This document shows, piece after piece, positions 1 to 10,903 of a stretch of 64,000 nucleotides of DNA; position 1 is the stretch's first letter, and each line of letters begins with the position of its first letter. The translations under genes and the position numbers were made by a program. The DNA is from Chirona hameri (Eukaryota; Arthropoda; Thecostraca; Balanomorpha; Balanidae), in contig JAXIVJ010000524.1 in assembly GCA_036785665.1 (NCBI GenBank), positions 148,501 through 212,500 on the forward strand. Reading direction: 5' to 3'. The notes below the pieces were generated by a model. It did not search any database, was not told where the DNA came from, and saw nothing but the letters and a program-made list of their open reading frames with translations.

Positions 1-29
1 ACTGACATTGGATATTGTGTGCCGCTTCT

Positions 30-480
30 TCCTCTGCACATCTGTGTTTTCGGCTTCTCGGTGCGACTTGTGGTTGCCGAAATATCAGCCAGGTATGCAA
101 CAATGTTTGTTCGATAATTTCGTACGCGGCGTTTTCGCTTATTAGTGCATTGTCAATGGAGGGATCGTCTGTTTTTGCACGCGGCGCCACGAACAAACGA
201 CGCACCCGAAAGTGATGGGACCCAAAGTTTAAGATGAAGAGCCACCTCTTGCGTCGATTGGTTTTTGTCACGACGCTGCAAGTGCCTTAGTCCCTGAGCT
301 ATTAATATGATAAAAACAGACATAAGGTGAGGCAAGCGACCTCAGCAGGAATGTCCATAGGCGTAGTGTTGAAGAAAGTCGACAATAGGCCAAGCCTGAG
401 CGCTCGGACAATTGGCTAAGCCTGAGCGCGTAGACAATACTCCTTTTATAATATACGGACTAGATGGGTGTAATGTATAT
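30..480 (+). repeat. Macrosatellite spacer S0 (partial, degenerate)
   Basis: Right-hand (B) half of the macrosatellite spacer, more diverged than the other copies. It keeps the ACATCTGTGTTT module, the segment around the Cys-poor antisense frame seen in all copies, the CTGAGCGC duplication near 390-430, and a TATA-like TTTTATAATATAC at 444-456 just before the array. The first 30 bases do not align well with other spacers, so the window may start at the edge of the macrosatellite or inside a deleted copy. No coding function is supported. Confidence 0.75.
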
Positions 481-849
481 AGCCTGCAATCGATATAGCC
501 AGCTAATTTATATAGCAGGCGAGCGTGGCGGACGTGGCGGCGGTGGCGGGCGTTGGTGGGTGATGGCGGGGTGGTGTCGGGGTGGTGTCGGGGCGGTGCG
601 GGGCGGTGGGCGTGGACGGTGGGCGTTGGCTATAGGCGTGTGCGTTGAGCGGTGTGCGGTGGGCGTGGGCTGTGGGCTGTGGGCTGTGGGCTGTGGGCTG
701 TGGGCTGTGGGCTGTGGGATGTGGGCTGTGGGCTGTGGGCGGTGGGCGGTGGGTGGTGGACGGTGGACGGTGGACGGTGGGCGTGGGCGTGGGCGGTGGG
801 CGTGGGCGGTGGGCGTGGGCGGTGGGCATAGTCGGTGGGTAGTGGCGGG
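481..849 (+). repeat. GC-rich 7-bp minisatellite at the head of array 0
   Basis: Degenerate G-rich repeats: first GTGGCGG-like units, then about ten clean TGTGGGC heptamers around 665-740, then GGTGGAC and GTGGGCG variants. This block is found only before array 0. The other arrays begin directly with GTTGTGGGT nonamers. It is stop-poor in several frames because of its composition, not because of coding constraint. Confidence 0.8.
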
Positions 850-1647
850 GCGGTGTTGTTGGTAGTGTTGGTGTTGTTGGTGTTGTTGGTGTTGTTAGTG
901 TTGTTAGTGTTGTTAGTGTTGTTAGTGTTGTTGGGGTTGTTGGTGTTGTTGGTGTTGTTGGTGTTGTTGGTGTTGTTGGTGTTTTTGGTGTTTTTGGTGT
1001 TGTTGGTGTTGTTGGTGCTGGTGGTGTTGTTGGTATTGTTGGTGTTGTTGGTGTGTTTGGTATTGTTGGTGTTGGTGGTGGTGTTTGTGTTATATGTGTT
1101 GTTGGTGTTGTTGGTGTTGTTGGTGTTGTTGGTGTTGTTGGTGTTGTTGGTGTTGTTGGTGTTGTTGGTTTTGTTCGTGTTGTTGGTGCTGTTGGTGATG
1201 TTGGTGGTGTTGGTGCTGTTGGTGTTGTTGGTGTTGTTGGTGTTGTTGGTGTCGTTGGTGTTGTTAGTGTTGTTGGTGTTGTTGGTGTTGTTGGTGTTAT
1301 TGGTTATGTTGGTATTGTTGGTGTTGTTGGTGTTGTTGGTGGTGTTGGTGTTGTTGGTGTTGTTGGTGCTGTTGGTGTTGTTATTGTTGTTATTGTTGTT
1401 AGTGTTGTTGGTGTTGTTGGGGTTGTAGGTGTCGTTGGTGTGGTTGGTGTTGTTAGTCTTGTTAGTGTTGTTAGTGTTGTTGGTGTTGTTGGTGTTGTTG
1501 GTGCTGCTGGTGTAGTTGGTGTTGTTGGTGTTGTTGGTGTTGCTGGTGTTGTTGTTGTTGGTGGTGTTGGTGTTGTTGGTGTTGTTGGTGTTTTTGGTGT
1601 TGTTGGTGGTGTTGGTGGTGTTGGTGGTGTTGGTGGTTTTGGTGGTG

Positions 1648-1679
<32 letters not shown>

Positions 1680-2670
1680 GGTGTTGGTGTTGTTGGTGTT
1701 GTTGGTGTTGTTGGTGTTGTTGGTGTTGTTGGTGTTGTTAGTGTTGTTAGTGTTGTCGGTGTTGTTAGTGTTGTTGGTGTTGTTAGTGTTGTTAGTGTTG
1801 TCGGGGTTGTTAGTGTTGTTGTTAGTGTTGTTAGTGTTGTTGGCGTTGTTGGTGTTGCTGGTGTTTTTAGTGTTGTTGGTGTTGTTGTTGTTGTTGTTGT
1901 TGGCTTTGTTCGTGTTGGTATTGTTGGAGTTGTTGGTGTTGTTTGTGTTGTTGGTGTTGTTGGTGTTGGTGGTGTTGGTGGTGTTGGTGGTGTTGGTGGT
2001 GTTGGTGGTGTTTGTGTTGTTGTTGTTGGTGTTGTTGGTGTTGTTGGTGTTGTTGGTGCTGTTGGTGCTGTTGATGTTGTTGGTGTTGTGGGTGGTTTTG
2101 GTGGTGTTGGTAGTGTTGTTGGTGTTGTTGGTGTTGTTGGTGTTGTGGGTGTTGTGGATGTTGTGGATGTTGTGGATGTTGGTGTTGTTGGCGTTATTAG
2201 TGGTATTAGTGTGATTAGTGTGGTTGGTGTTGTTGGTGTTGTTGGTGTTGGTGGTGTTGGTGGTAGTGTTGGTGGTGTTGGTGTTGTTGGTGTTGTTATT
2301 GTTGCTGGCGTTGCTGGTTTTGTTGGTGTCGTTGTTGGTGTTGTTGGTGTTGTTGGTGTTGTTGGTGTTGTGGGTGTTGGTGGTGTTGGCGGTTTGTTGG
2401 TGTTGTTGATGTTGTTGGTGTTGTTGGTTTGTTGGTGTTATTGGTGTTGTTGGTGTTGTTCGTGTTGTTGGTGTTGTTGTTGTTGGTGATGTTGGGTGTT
2501 GTTGGTGTTGTTGGTGTTGTTGGTGTTGTTGGTGTTGTTGGTGTTGTTGGTGTTGTTGGTGTTGTTGGTGTTGTTGGCGTTGTTGGTGTTGTTGGCGTTG
2601 TTGGTGTTGATGGTGTTGTGGGTGTGGGTATTGGTGTGTTTGTGGTTGTGGGTGGGAGTGTTGGTGTGGT
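850..2670 (+). repeat. G/T nonamer array 0
   Basis: About 200 units of a 9-bp repeat, consensus GTTGTTGGT, with single-base variants (GTTGTTAGT, GTTGGTGGT, GTTGTGGAT). The plus strand is almost free of C and A, giving extreme strand asymmetry. Nine bases equals three codons and no unit contains a stop, so frames stay open on both strands: Val-Leu-Leu, Val-Val-Gly or Cys-Trp patterns on plus, and Asn-Thr-Asn, Thr-Pro-Thr or Gln-Gln-His on minus. The right end shares with array 2 a G-rich exit (GGGTGGGAGTGTTGG) into the spacer. Confidence 0.95.
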
Positions 2671-2873
2671 CCATTAACTTTACACATGCCTTGCGCTGCT
2701 GATCGACCCATAGTGCATACGCCGGACCGATAATTTCTGTACGTTTGTCCCATTGCTTACGCCGGGCCAATAATTTATCTACTCATCTCTGTTTGTCCCA
2801 TGTTCGTGCGACTCATGGTTGCCGAGATAGATCGCCGATCTCGGGTAGGCTTTACAATAAAGAGTTTGCAATT

Positions 2874-2881
2874 TATATAAG
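2874..2881 (+). promoter_or_regulatory. Conserved TATA-box-like motif in spacer A half
   Basis: TATATAAG occurs at the same place in all six complete spacers: 2874, 6658, 9881, 11949, 15270 and 19358. It lies 12-20 bp after an AATAAA-like motif (CAGTAAAG in S5 and S6). The match to a metazoan TATA box is good, but conservation may only reflect recent duplication. Promoter activity is inferred. Confidence 0.35.
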
Positions 2882-3861
2882 CGTCAATTTGATATCCGCC
2901 GCACGGAGGCTGCTTTTCTCCGTAACATGCTTCTCAGCATTTATTTTCTCCCTTTTGGGGTTTTGCCATCGCAAATTTCACCGACCTAAATAGCTTGATG
3001 AAATATTGTATACGTTTAACAAAATAGGTCGTGTAGCGTCTTAGCATAGCTGCAATTATAAGCTTCATGTTTGGATATAACAATACATTTTGGGTGGGTA
3101 TTAGATGTATTTGAATGCTCTTTCCCGCCATTTGATTTTTATCGCTTAGCTCGCTTTGGTTAGGACTGTACGGCGGTTCGAAAAACTGACATTCGAAGAG
3201 CGGATTTTTGCACTGAAATATTGCTTTAAAACGTTAATGTTCACATACGTTTTAGAGACGGTACCTTCGTCGAAACATTGTCATTAGTTTCATTGCTTCA
3301 CGTCCCATAGGTTCCGAGCACTAATTATAATCGTGAAGGACTTCATAAGACCCTGAATTTGCGCTTTTTACCCATTAACTTTGCACGTGCCACGCGCCGC
3401 TGATCGACCCACAGTGCAATCGCCGGGCCGATCGATTGTCTACACATCTGTGTTTGTCCCGTGTCTGTGCGACTCGTGGTTGCCGAGCTACTGGTCGGGT
3501 ATTGCAACAATATTTTGTTGTCGTTTTCGTAGACGTTTTTCACGCCGTTTTCGCTAAAATAGTGTATTTCCAATGGAGGAATCGTCCTTTTTTTGCACGC
3601 GGCGTCACGAACAAACGACGAACCCGAAAGTGATGGGACCTCACGTTTAAGATGAAGAGCCACCTCTTGCGTCGATTGGTTTTTGTCACGACGCTCCAAG
3701 TGCCTTAGTTCCTGAGCTATTAAGATTATAAAAACAGACAACGGGTGAGGCAAGCGAGCTCAGCAGGAATGTCCATAGGCATAGTGTTGAAGAAAGTCGA
3801 CAATAGGCCAAGCCTGAGCGCTCGGAAAATTGGCTAAGCCTGAGCGCGTAGACAATACTCC

Positions 3862-3874
3862 TTTTATAATATAC
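3862..3874 (+). promoter_or_regulatory. TATA-like motif preceding each nonamer array
   Basis: A TTTTATAATA-like motif, preceded by GACAATACTCC, ends every spacer: 444 (S0), 3862 (S1), 7599 (S2), 10843 (S3), 12875 (S4), 16202 (S5, TTATTATAC) and 20290 (S6). In all but S4 it is followed within about 25-35 bp by a small hairpin (TGCGC-TAT-GCGCA) and then the G/T array. This placement would suit transcription into the array; the role is inferred. Confidence 0.35.
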
Positions 3875-3925
3875 GGACTAGAGGGATGTTTGCGCTATGC
3901 GCAGATTGATTCGTTATGCTGTTGT

Positions 3926-5624
3926 GGGTGTGGGTGTGAGTGGGTGTTGTAGGCGTTGTAGGCGTTGTAGGTGTTGTGGGTGTTTTAAGTATTGTGGGTG
4001 TTGTGGGTGTCGTGTGTGTTGTGGGTGTCCGTGTTGTGTTTGTCCATGTTGTGGGTGTTTTGGGTGTTGTGTGTGTGGGTGATGTGAGTGTTGTGTGTGT
4101 TGTGTGTGTTGTGTGTGTTGTGAGTGTTGTGAGTGTTGTGAGTGTTGTGAGTGTTGTGAGTGTTGTGAGTGTTGTGAGTGTTGTGGGTGTTGTGGGTGGT
4201 GTGGGTGTTGTGGGTGTTGTGGGTGCTGTGGGTGCTGTGGGTGCTGTGGGTGTTGTGGGTGTTGTGGATGGTGTGGATGTTGTGGGTGATGTGGGTGTTG
4301 TGGATGTTGTGGATGTTGTAGATGTTTTTAATGTTGTTGGTGTTGTTGGTGTTGTTGGTGTTGTTGGTGTTGTTGGTGTTGTTGGTGTTGTTGGTGTTGT
4401 TAGTGTTGTTAGTGTTGTTAGTGTTGTTGGTGTTGTTGGTGTTGTTAGTGTTATTGGTGTTGTTAGTGTTGTGGGTGTTGTGGGTATTGTGGGTGTTGTG
4501 GGTGTTGTGGGTGTTGTTGGTGTTGTGGGTATTGTGGGTATTGTTGGTGGTGTTGGTGGTGTTGGTGGTGTCTGTGGTGTTGGTGGTATTGGTGGTATTG
4601 GTGGTGTTGGTGGTGTTGGTGGTGTTGGTGGTGTTGGTGGTGTTGGTGTTGGTGTTGGTGTGTGGTGTTGTTAGTGTTGTTGGTGTTGTTAGTGTTGTTG
4701 GTGTTGGTGTTCGTGTTGTTGGTGTTATTGGTGTTGTTGGTGTTGTTGGTGTTGTTGGTGTTGTTGGTGTTGTTGGTGCTGCTAGTGTTGCTGGTGTTGT
4801 TGGTGTTGTTGGTGTTGTTGGTGTTGTTGGTTTTGTTGGTGTTGTTGGTGTTGTTGGTGTTGTTAGTGTTGTTGGTGTTGTTGGTATTGTGGGTGTTGTT
4901 GGTATTGTTGGTGCTGTTGATGTTATTGATGTTATTGATGTTGTTGGTACTGTTGGTGCTGTTGGTGTTGTTGGTGTTGTTGGTGTTGTTGGTGTTGTTG
5001 GTGTTGTTGGTGTTGTTGGTGTTGTTGGTGTTGTTGGTGTTGTTGGTGTTGTTGGTGGTGTTGGTGGTGTTGGTGTTGTTGGTGTTGTCGATGTTGTTGG
5101 TGTTGTTGGTTTTATTGGTGTTGTTGGTGTTGTGGATGTTGTGGATGTTGTGGGTGTTGTGTGTGTTGTGTGTGTTGTGTGTGTTGCCGTTGTTGTTGGT
5201 GTTGCGGTTGTTGTTGGTGTCGCTGGTGTCGTTGGTGTTGTTAGTGTTGTTGGTGTTGTTGGTGTTGTTCGTATTGTTCGTAGTGTTGGTGTTGTTGGTG
5301 CTGTTGGTGTTGTTGGTGTTGTTGTTGTGGTTGGTGTTGTTGTTGTGGTTGGTGTTGTGGGTGTTGTGGGTGCTGTGGGTGTTGTGGATGTTGTGGATGT
5401 TGTGGATGTTGTGGATGTTGTGGATGTTGTGGGTGTTGTGGATGTTGTGGATGTTGTGGATGTTGTGGATGTTGTGGGTGTTGTGGGTGTTGTGAATGTT
5501 GTGGGTGTTGTGGGTGTTGTGGGTGTTGTGGGTGTTGTGGGTGTTGTGGGTGTTGTTGGTGCTGTGGGTGCTGTGGGTGTTGTGGGTGTTGTGTGTGTTG
5601 TTGGTGTTGTTGGTATTGTTGGTG

Positions 5625-5699
<75 letters not shown>

Positions 5700-6446
5700 G
5701 TTGGTATTGTTGGTGTTGTTGGTGTTGTTTGTGTTGTTGTTGGTGTTGTTGGTGTTGTTGGTGTTGTTGGTGTTGTTGGCGTTGTTGGCGTTGTTGGTGT
5801 TGTTGGTGTTGTTGGTGTTGTTGGTGTTGTTAATGTTGCTGGTATTGTTGGTGTTGTTGATGGTGTTGGTGCTGTTGGTGTTGTTGTTGGAGTTGTTGGT
5901 GTTGTTCGGGTTGGTGTTGTTGGTGTTGTTGGTGTTGTTGGTGTTGTTGGTGTTGTTGGTGTTGTTGGTGTTGTTGGTATAGTTGGTGGTGTTGGTGTTG
6001 TTGGTGTTGTTGGTGTTGTTGGTGTTGTTGGCGTTGTTGGCGTTGTTGGCGTTGTTAGTGTTGTTGGTGTTGTTGAAGTTGTTGATGTTGTTGGTGTTGT
6101 TGGTGTTATTGGTGTTGTTGTTGTTGGTGCTGATGGGTGTTGTTGGTGTTGTTGGTGTTGTTAGTGTTGTTGGTGTTGTTGGTGTTGTTGGTGTTGTTGG
6201 TGTTGTTGGTGTTGTTGGTGTTGTTGGTGTTGTTGGTGTTGTTGGTGTTGTTGGTGTTGTTGGTGTTGTTGGTGTTGTTGGTGTTGTTGGTGTTGTTGGT
6301 GTTGTTGGTGTTGTTGGTGTTGTTGGTGTTGTTGGTGTTGTTGGTGTTGTTGGTGTTGTTGGTGTTGTTGGTGTTGTTGGTGTTGAGGGTGTTGTGGGTG
6401 TGGGTATTGGTGTGTTTGTGGTTGTGGGTGTGCGTGTTGGTGTGGT
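3926..6446 (+). repeat. G/T nonamer array 1
   Basis: About 280 nonamers. The left part is GTTGTGGGT-type and includes a marker block with GTGTCCGTG and TTTGTCCATG that also occurs at the head of array 3. Most of the right part is GTTGTTGGT-type, ending in about 25 nearly perfect units before spacer S2. A pure GT microsatellite interrupts it. No coding function is supported. Confidence 0.95.
5629..5698 (+). repeat. (GT)n microsatellite inside array 1
   Basis: About 35 uninterrupted GT dinucleotides sit inside the nonamer array. They probably grew by slippage from a local GTGTGTG variant. Confidence 0.95.
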
Positions 6447-7663
6447 CCATTAACTTTACACATGCCTTGCGCTGCTGATCGACCCACAGTGCATACGCCG
6501 GTCCGATCATTTATGAACACATCTGTGTTTGACCCATTGCATACGATGGGCCGATAATTTTTCTAAACATCTGTGTTTGTCCCATGTCTGTGCGACTCAT
6601 GGTTGCCGAGATAGATCACCGATCTCTGTTAGTCTTGACAATAAAGAGTTTGGAATTTATATAAGCGTCAATTTGATATCCGCCGCACGGAGGTTGGTTT
6701 TGTCCGTAGCATGCTTCTCAACGTATATTTTCCCCTGTGAGGCTTTGCCGTCGCAAATTGCTCCGACCCATATAGTTTGATGAAATATTTTATACGTTTA
6801 ACAAAATAGGTCGTGTAGCGTCTTAGCATAGCTGCAATTATAAGCTTCATGTTTGGATGAAAAATAAATTTTGGGTGGGTATTAGATGTATTTGAATGCT
6901 CTTCCCGGCCATGTGATTTGTATCGCTTAGCTCGCTTTGGTTTTGACTGTATGGCGGTTCGAAAAACTGACATTCGAAAAGCGGATTTTTGCACTGAAAT
7001 ATTGCTTTAAAACGTGAATGTTCACATACGTTTTAGGGACGGTACCTTCGTCGAAACATTGTCATTAGTTTCATTGCTTTACGTCCCATAGGTTCTGAGC
7101 ACTAATTATAATCGTGAAGGACTTCATAAGACCCTGAATTTGCGCTTTTTTGCCATTAACTTTGCACGTGTCACGCGCTGCTGATTGACCAATTGGTGTT
7201 GGTTGTGCAATCGCCGGGCCGATCAATTGTCTACACATCTGTGTTTGTCCCGTATCTGTGCGACTCGTGGTTGCCGAGCTACTGGTCAGGTATTGCAACG
7301 ATATTTTGTTGTCGTTGTCGTAGACGTTTTTCACGCCGTTTTCACTAAAATAGTTATTTCCAATGGAGGAATCGTCCGTTTTTGCACGCGGCGCCACGAA
7401 CAAACGACGCACCCGAAAGTGATGGGACCCAAAGTTTAAGATGAAGAGCCACCTCTTGCGTGGATTGGTTTTTGTCACGACGCTCCAAGTGCCTTAGTCC
7501 CTGAGCGATTAAGATGATAAAAACAGACAACAGGTGAGGCAAGCGGCGTCAGCAGGAATGTCCATAGGCGTAGTGTTGAAGCGAGTAGACAATACTCCTT
7601 TTATAATACAAGGACTAGAGGGATGTTTGCGCTATGCGCAAATTGATTCGTTATGCTGTTGTG
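6447..7663 (+). repeat. Macrosatellite spacer S2 (type II)
   Basis: Complete spacer. The A half starts at 6447 and the B half at 7153 (706 bp apart). Type II is defined by ATTTATGAACACATCTGTG followed by TTGACCCATTGCATACGATG in the A half; S4 has the same form. The B half carries a small local insertion (CAATTGGTGTTGGTTG near 7190) that is absent elsewhere. TATATAAG is at 6658 and the array-proximal TATA-like motif at 7599. A two-base loss (AAAATAGTTATT in place of AAAATAGTGTATT) shifts the reading frame relative to S1 and S5, arguing against coding. Confidence 0.93.
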
Positions 7664-9677
7664 GGTGTGGGTTTGAGTGGGTGTTGTAGGCGTTGTAGGT
7701 ATTGTAGGTGTTGTGGGTATTGTGGGTATTGTGGGTGTTGTGGGTGTTGTGGGTGTTGTGGGTGTTGTGGGTGTTGTGGGTGTTGTGGGTGTTGTGGATG
7801 ATGTGGGTGTTGTGGATGTTGTTGATGTTGTGAGTGTTGTGGATGTTGTGGATGTTGTGGGTGTTGTGGGTGTTGTGAGTGTTGTGTGTGTTGTGGGTGT
7901 TGTGAGTGTTGTGAGTGTTGTGGGTATTGTGGGTATTGTGGGTGTTGTGGGTGTTGTGGTTGTTGTGGGTGTTGTGGTTGTTGTGGTTGTTGTGGGTGTT
8001 GTGGGTGTTGTGGGTGTTGTGGGTGTTGTTGGTGGTGTTGGTGATGTTGGTGGTGGTGTTGGTGCTGTTGGTGTTGTTGGTGTTGTTGGTGTTGTTGGTG
8101 TTGTTGGTGTTATTGGTGTTATTGGATCTGTTGGTGTTGTTGGTGTTGTTGGTGTTGTTGGTGGTGTTGGTGTTGTTGGTTTTGTTGGTGCTGTTAGTGT
8201 TGTTAGTGTTGTTGGTGTTGTTGGTGTTGTTGGTGTCGTTGGTGTTGTTGGTGTTGTTAGTGTTGTTGGTGTTGTTGGCGTTGTTGGTGATGTTGGTGTT
8301 GTTGGTGGTGTTGGTGTTATTGGTGTTGTTGGTATTGTTGGTGTTGTTGGTGTTGTTAGTGTTGTTAGTGTTGTTAGTGTTGTTAGTGTTGTTGGTGTTG
8401 CTGGTGTTGTTGTTGGTGTTGTTGGTGTTGTTGGTGTCGGTGTTGTTGGTGTTGTTGATGTTGTTGGTGCTGTTGGTGTTGTTGGTGTTGCTGGTGTTGT
8501 TGGTGTTGTTGGTGTTGTTGGTGCTGTTGGTGTTGTTGGTTTTGTTTGTGCTGTTGGTGTTGTTGGTGTTGCTGGTGTTGTTGGTGTTGTTGGTGCTGTT
8601 GGTGTTGTTGGTTTTGTTTGTGTTGTTGGTGTTGGTGTTATTGGTGTTGTTGTTGGTGTTGTTGGTGTTGTTGGTATTGTTGGAATTGTTGGTGTTGTTG
8701 GTGTTGTTGGTGGTGTTGGTGTTGATGTTGTTGGTGTTGTTCGTGTTGGTGTTATTGGTTTTGTTGGTGTTGATGTTGTTGGTGTTGTTGGTGTTGTTGG
8801 TGTTGTTGGTGTTGTTGGTGTTGTTGATGTTGTTGATGTTGTTGTTGTTGGTGTTGTTGGTGTTGTTGGTGTTGTTGGTGTTGTTGGTGCTGCTGGTGTT
8901 GTTGATATTGTTGGTGTTGTTGGTGTTGTTGTTGTTTTTGGCGGTGTTGGTGGTGTTGGTGGTGGTGGTGGTGTTGGTGTTGGTGGTGTTGGTGTTGTTG
9001 GTGTTGTTGGTGTTGTTGGTGTTGTTAGTGTTTTCGGTGTTGTTGGTGTTGTTGGTGTTGTTGGTGTTATTGGTGTTGTTGGTGGTGTTGGTGTTGTTGG
9101 TATTGTTGGTATTGTTGGTGTTGTTAGTGTTGGTGTTGCTGGTGTTGTTGGTGGTGTTGGTGGTGTTGGTGGTGTTGGTGGTGGTGGTGGTGTTGTTGGT
9201 GTTGTTAGTGTTGTCAGTGTTGTTGGTGTTGTTAGTGTTGTTGGTGTTGTTGGTGTTGTTAGTGGTGGTGTTGTTGGTGTTGTTGGTGTGGTTAGTGTTG
9301 TTGGTGTTGTTGGTGTTGTTGGTGTTGTGGGTGTTGTTGGTATTGTTGGTGTTGTTGGTATTGGTGTTGTTGGTGTTGTTGGTGTTTTTGGTGGTGTTGG
9401 TGGTGGTGGTGGTGTTGGTGTTGTTGGCGTTGTTGGTGTTGCTGGTGTTGTTGGTGTTGTTGTTGGTGGTGTTGTTGGTGTTGTTCGTGTTGGTATTGTT
9501 GGAGTTGTTGGTGTTGTTGGTGCTATTGGGTGTTGTTGGTGTAGTTGTAGTTGTTGGTGTTGAGGGTGTTGAGGGTGTTGAGGGTGTTGAGGGTGTTGAG
9601 GGTGTTGAGGGTGTTGAGGGTGTTGTGGGTGTGGGTATTGGTGTGTTTGTGGTTGTGGGTGGGAGTGTTGGTGTGGT
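7664..9677 (+). repeat. G/T nonamer array 2
   Basis: About 220 nonamers, GTTGTGGGT-type at the left and GTTGTTGGT-type at the right, finishing with seven GTTGAGGGT units. On the minus strand a single frame of 719 codons starts in the next spacer at 9760, crosses the whole array (mostly Thr-Pro-Thr) and stops at 7601. The open frame follows from a 9-bp stop-free unit and is not by itself evidence of a protein. Confidence 0.95.
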
Positions 9678-10903
9678 CCATTAACTTTACACATGCCTTG
9701 CGCTGCTGATCGACCCATAGTGCATACGCCGGACCGATCATTTCTGTACGTTTGTCCCATTGCTTATGCCGAACCAATCATTTCTCTACCCATCTCTGTT
9801 TGTCCCATGTTCGTGCGACTCATGGTTGCCGACATAGATCACCGACCTCGGATAGGCTTTACAATAAAGAGTTTGGAATTTATATAAGCGTCAATTTGAT
9901 ATCCGCCGCACGGAGGTTGGTTTTCTCCGTAGCATGCTTCTCAGCATTTATTTTCCCCTGTGAGGCTTTGCCGTCGCAAATTGCTCCGACCTAAATAGCT
10001 TGATGAAATATTGTATACGTTTAAAAAAAATTGGTCGTGTAGCGTCTTAGCATAGCTGCAATTATAAGCTTCATGTTTGGATGTAAAAATACATTTTGGG
10101 TGGGTATTAGATGTATTTGAATGCGCTTTCCGGCCATGTGATTTTTATCGCTCAGCTGGCTTTGGTTTTGACTGTACGGCGGTTCGAAAAACTGACATTC
10201 GAAAAGCGGATTTTTGCACTGAAATATTGCTTTAAAATGTTAATGTTCACATACGTTTTAGAGACGGTACCTTCGTCGAACCATTGTCATTAGTTGAATT
10301 GCTTCACGTCCCATAGGTTCCGAGCACTAATTATAATCGTGAAGGACTTCATAAGACCCTGAATTTCCGTTTTTTTGCCATTAACTTTGCACGTGCCACG
10401 CGCTGCTGATCGACCCACAGTGCAATCGTCGGGCCGATCGATTGTTTACACATCTGTGTTTGTCCCGTGTCTGTGCGACTCGTGGTTGCCGAGCTACTGG
10501 TCAGGTATTGCAACGATATTTTGTTGTCGTTTTCGTAGTCGTTTTTCACGTCATTTTTGCAAAAATAGTGTATTTTCAATGGAGGAATCGCTCAGATTTC
10601 AACGCAGCGCCACGCACAAACGACGCAACCGACGGTGATGGGACCCAAAGTTTCAGAATGAGTGCCACCTCTTGCGTCGATTGGTTTTTCGTCACGACGC
10701 GCTGCGTGCCTTAATCGCTGAGCTATTAAGATTATGCCATAAGACAACAGGTGAGGCAAGCGACGTCAGCAGGAATGTCCATAGGCGTAGTGTTGAAGAA
10801 AGTCGACAATAGGCTAGTGTTGAAGCGAGTCGACAATACTCCTTTTATAATAGAGGACTAGAGGGATGTTTGCGCTATGCGCAGATTGATTCGTTATGCT
10901 GTT
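9678..10903 (+). repeat. Macrosatellite spacer S3 (type I)
   Basis: Complete spacer with A half at 9678 and B half at 10378. The head matches S1 (CTGTACGTTTGTCCCATTGC). The B half is locally more diverged around 10580-10740 than other copies (CTCAGATTTCAACGCAGC in place of the CGTCCGTTTTTGCACGC segment). TATATAAG is at 9881 and the array-proximal TATA-like motif at 10843. Confidence 0.93.

Larger units (their letters stand above)
2671..3925 (+). repeat. Macrosatellite spacer S1 (type I)
   Basis: First complete spacer. The A half starts at CCATTAACTTTACACATG (2671) and the B half at CCATTAACTTTGCACGTG (3372), 701 bp later. The first 150 bp of the halves are homologous (CTGATCGACCCA, CGCCGGRCCGAT, CATCTSTGTTTGTCCC, GTGCGACTCRTGGTTGCCGA), so the spacer arose by an old internal duplication. 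The A half has an extra tandem copy of the roughly 50-bp CCGAT..TTTGTCCCAT module. Other landmarks are AATAAA at 2856-2861, TATATAAG at 2874-2881, an ACGGAG/CTCCGT stem region near 2903, and TTTTATAATATAC at 3862-3874. The S1 head closely resembles S3. Short ORFs shift frame between copies, so coding is unlikely. Confidence 0.93.

Noticed and set aside
835..2489. Collagen-, silk- or membrane-protein-like translations of the nonamer arrays (Val-Leu-Leu, Val-Val-Gly, Cys-Trp)
   Set aside because: All arise from one stop-free 9-mer read in different frames. Frames switch within arrays 0 and 5.
850..2670. Telomere repeat
   Set aside because: The unit is GTTGTTGGT, not TTAGGG or a known variant, and the arrays are interrupted by spacers. 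A subtelomeric location remains possible but is not shown.
3436..3633. Short spacer ORF (MSTHLCLSRVCATRGC...) conserved in several macrosatellite copies
   Set aside because: Its C-terminal half changes frame between copies because of a 2-base indel. Conservation is explained by recent duplication.
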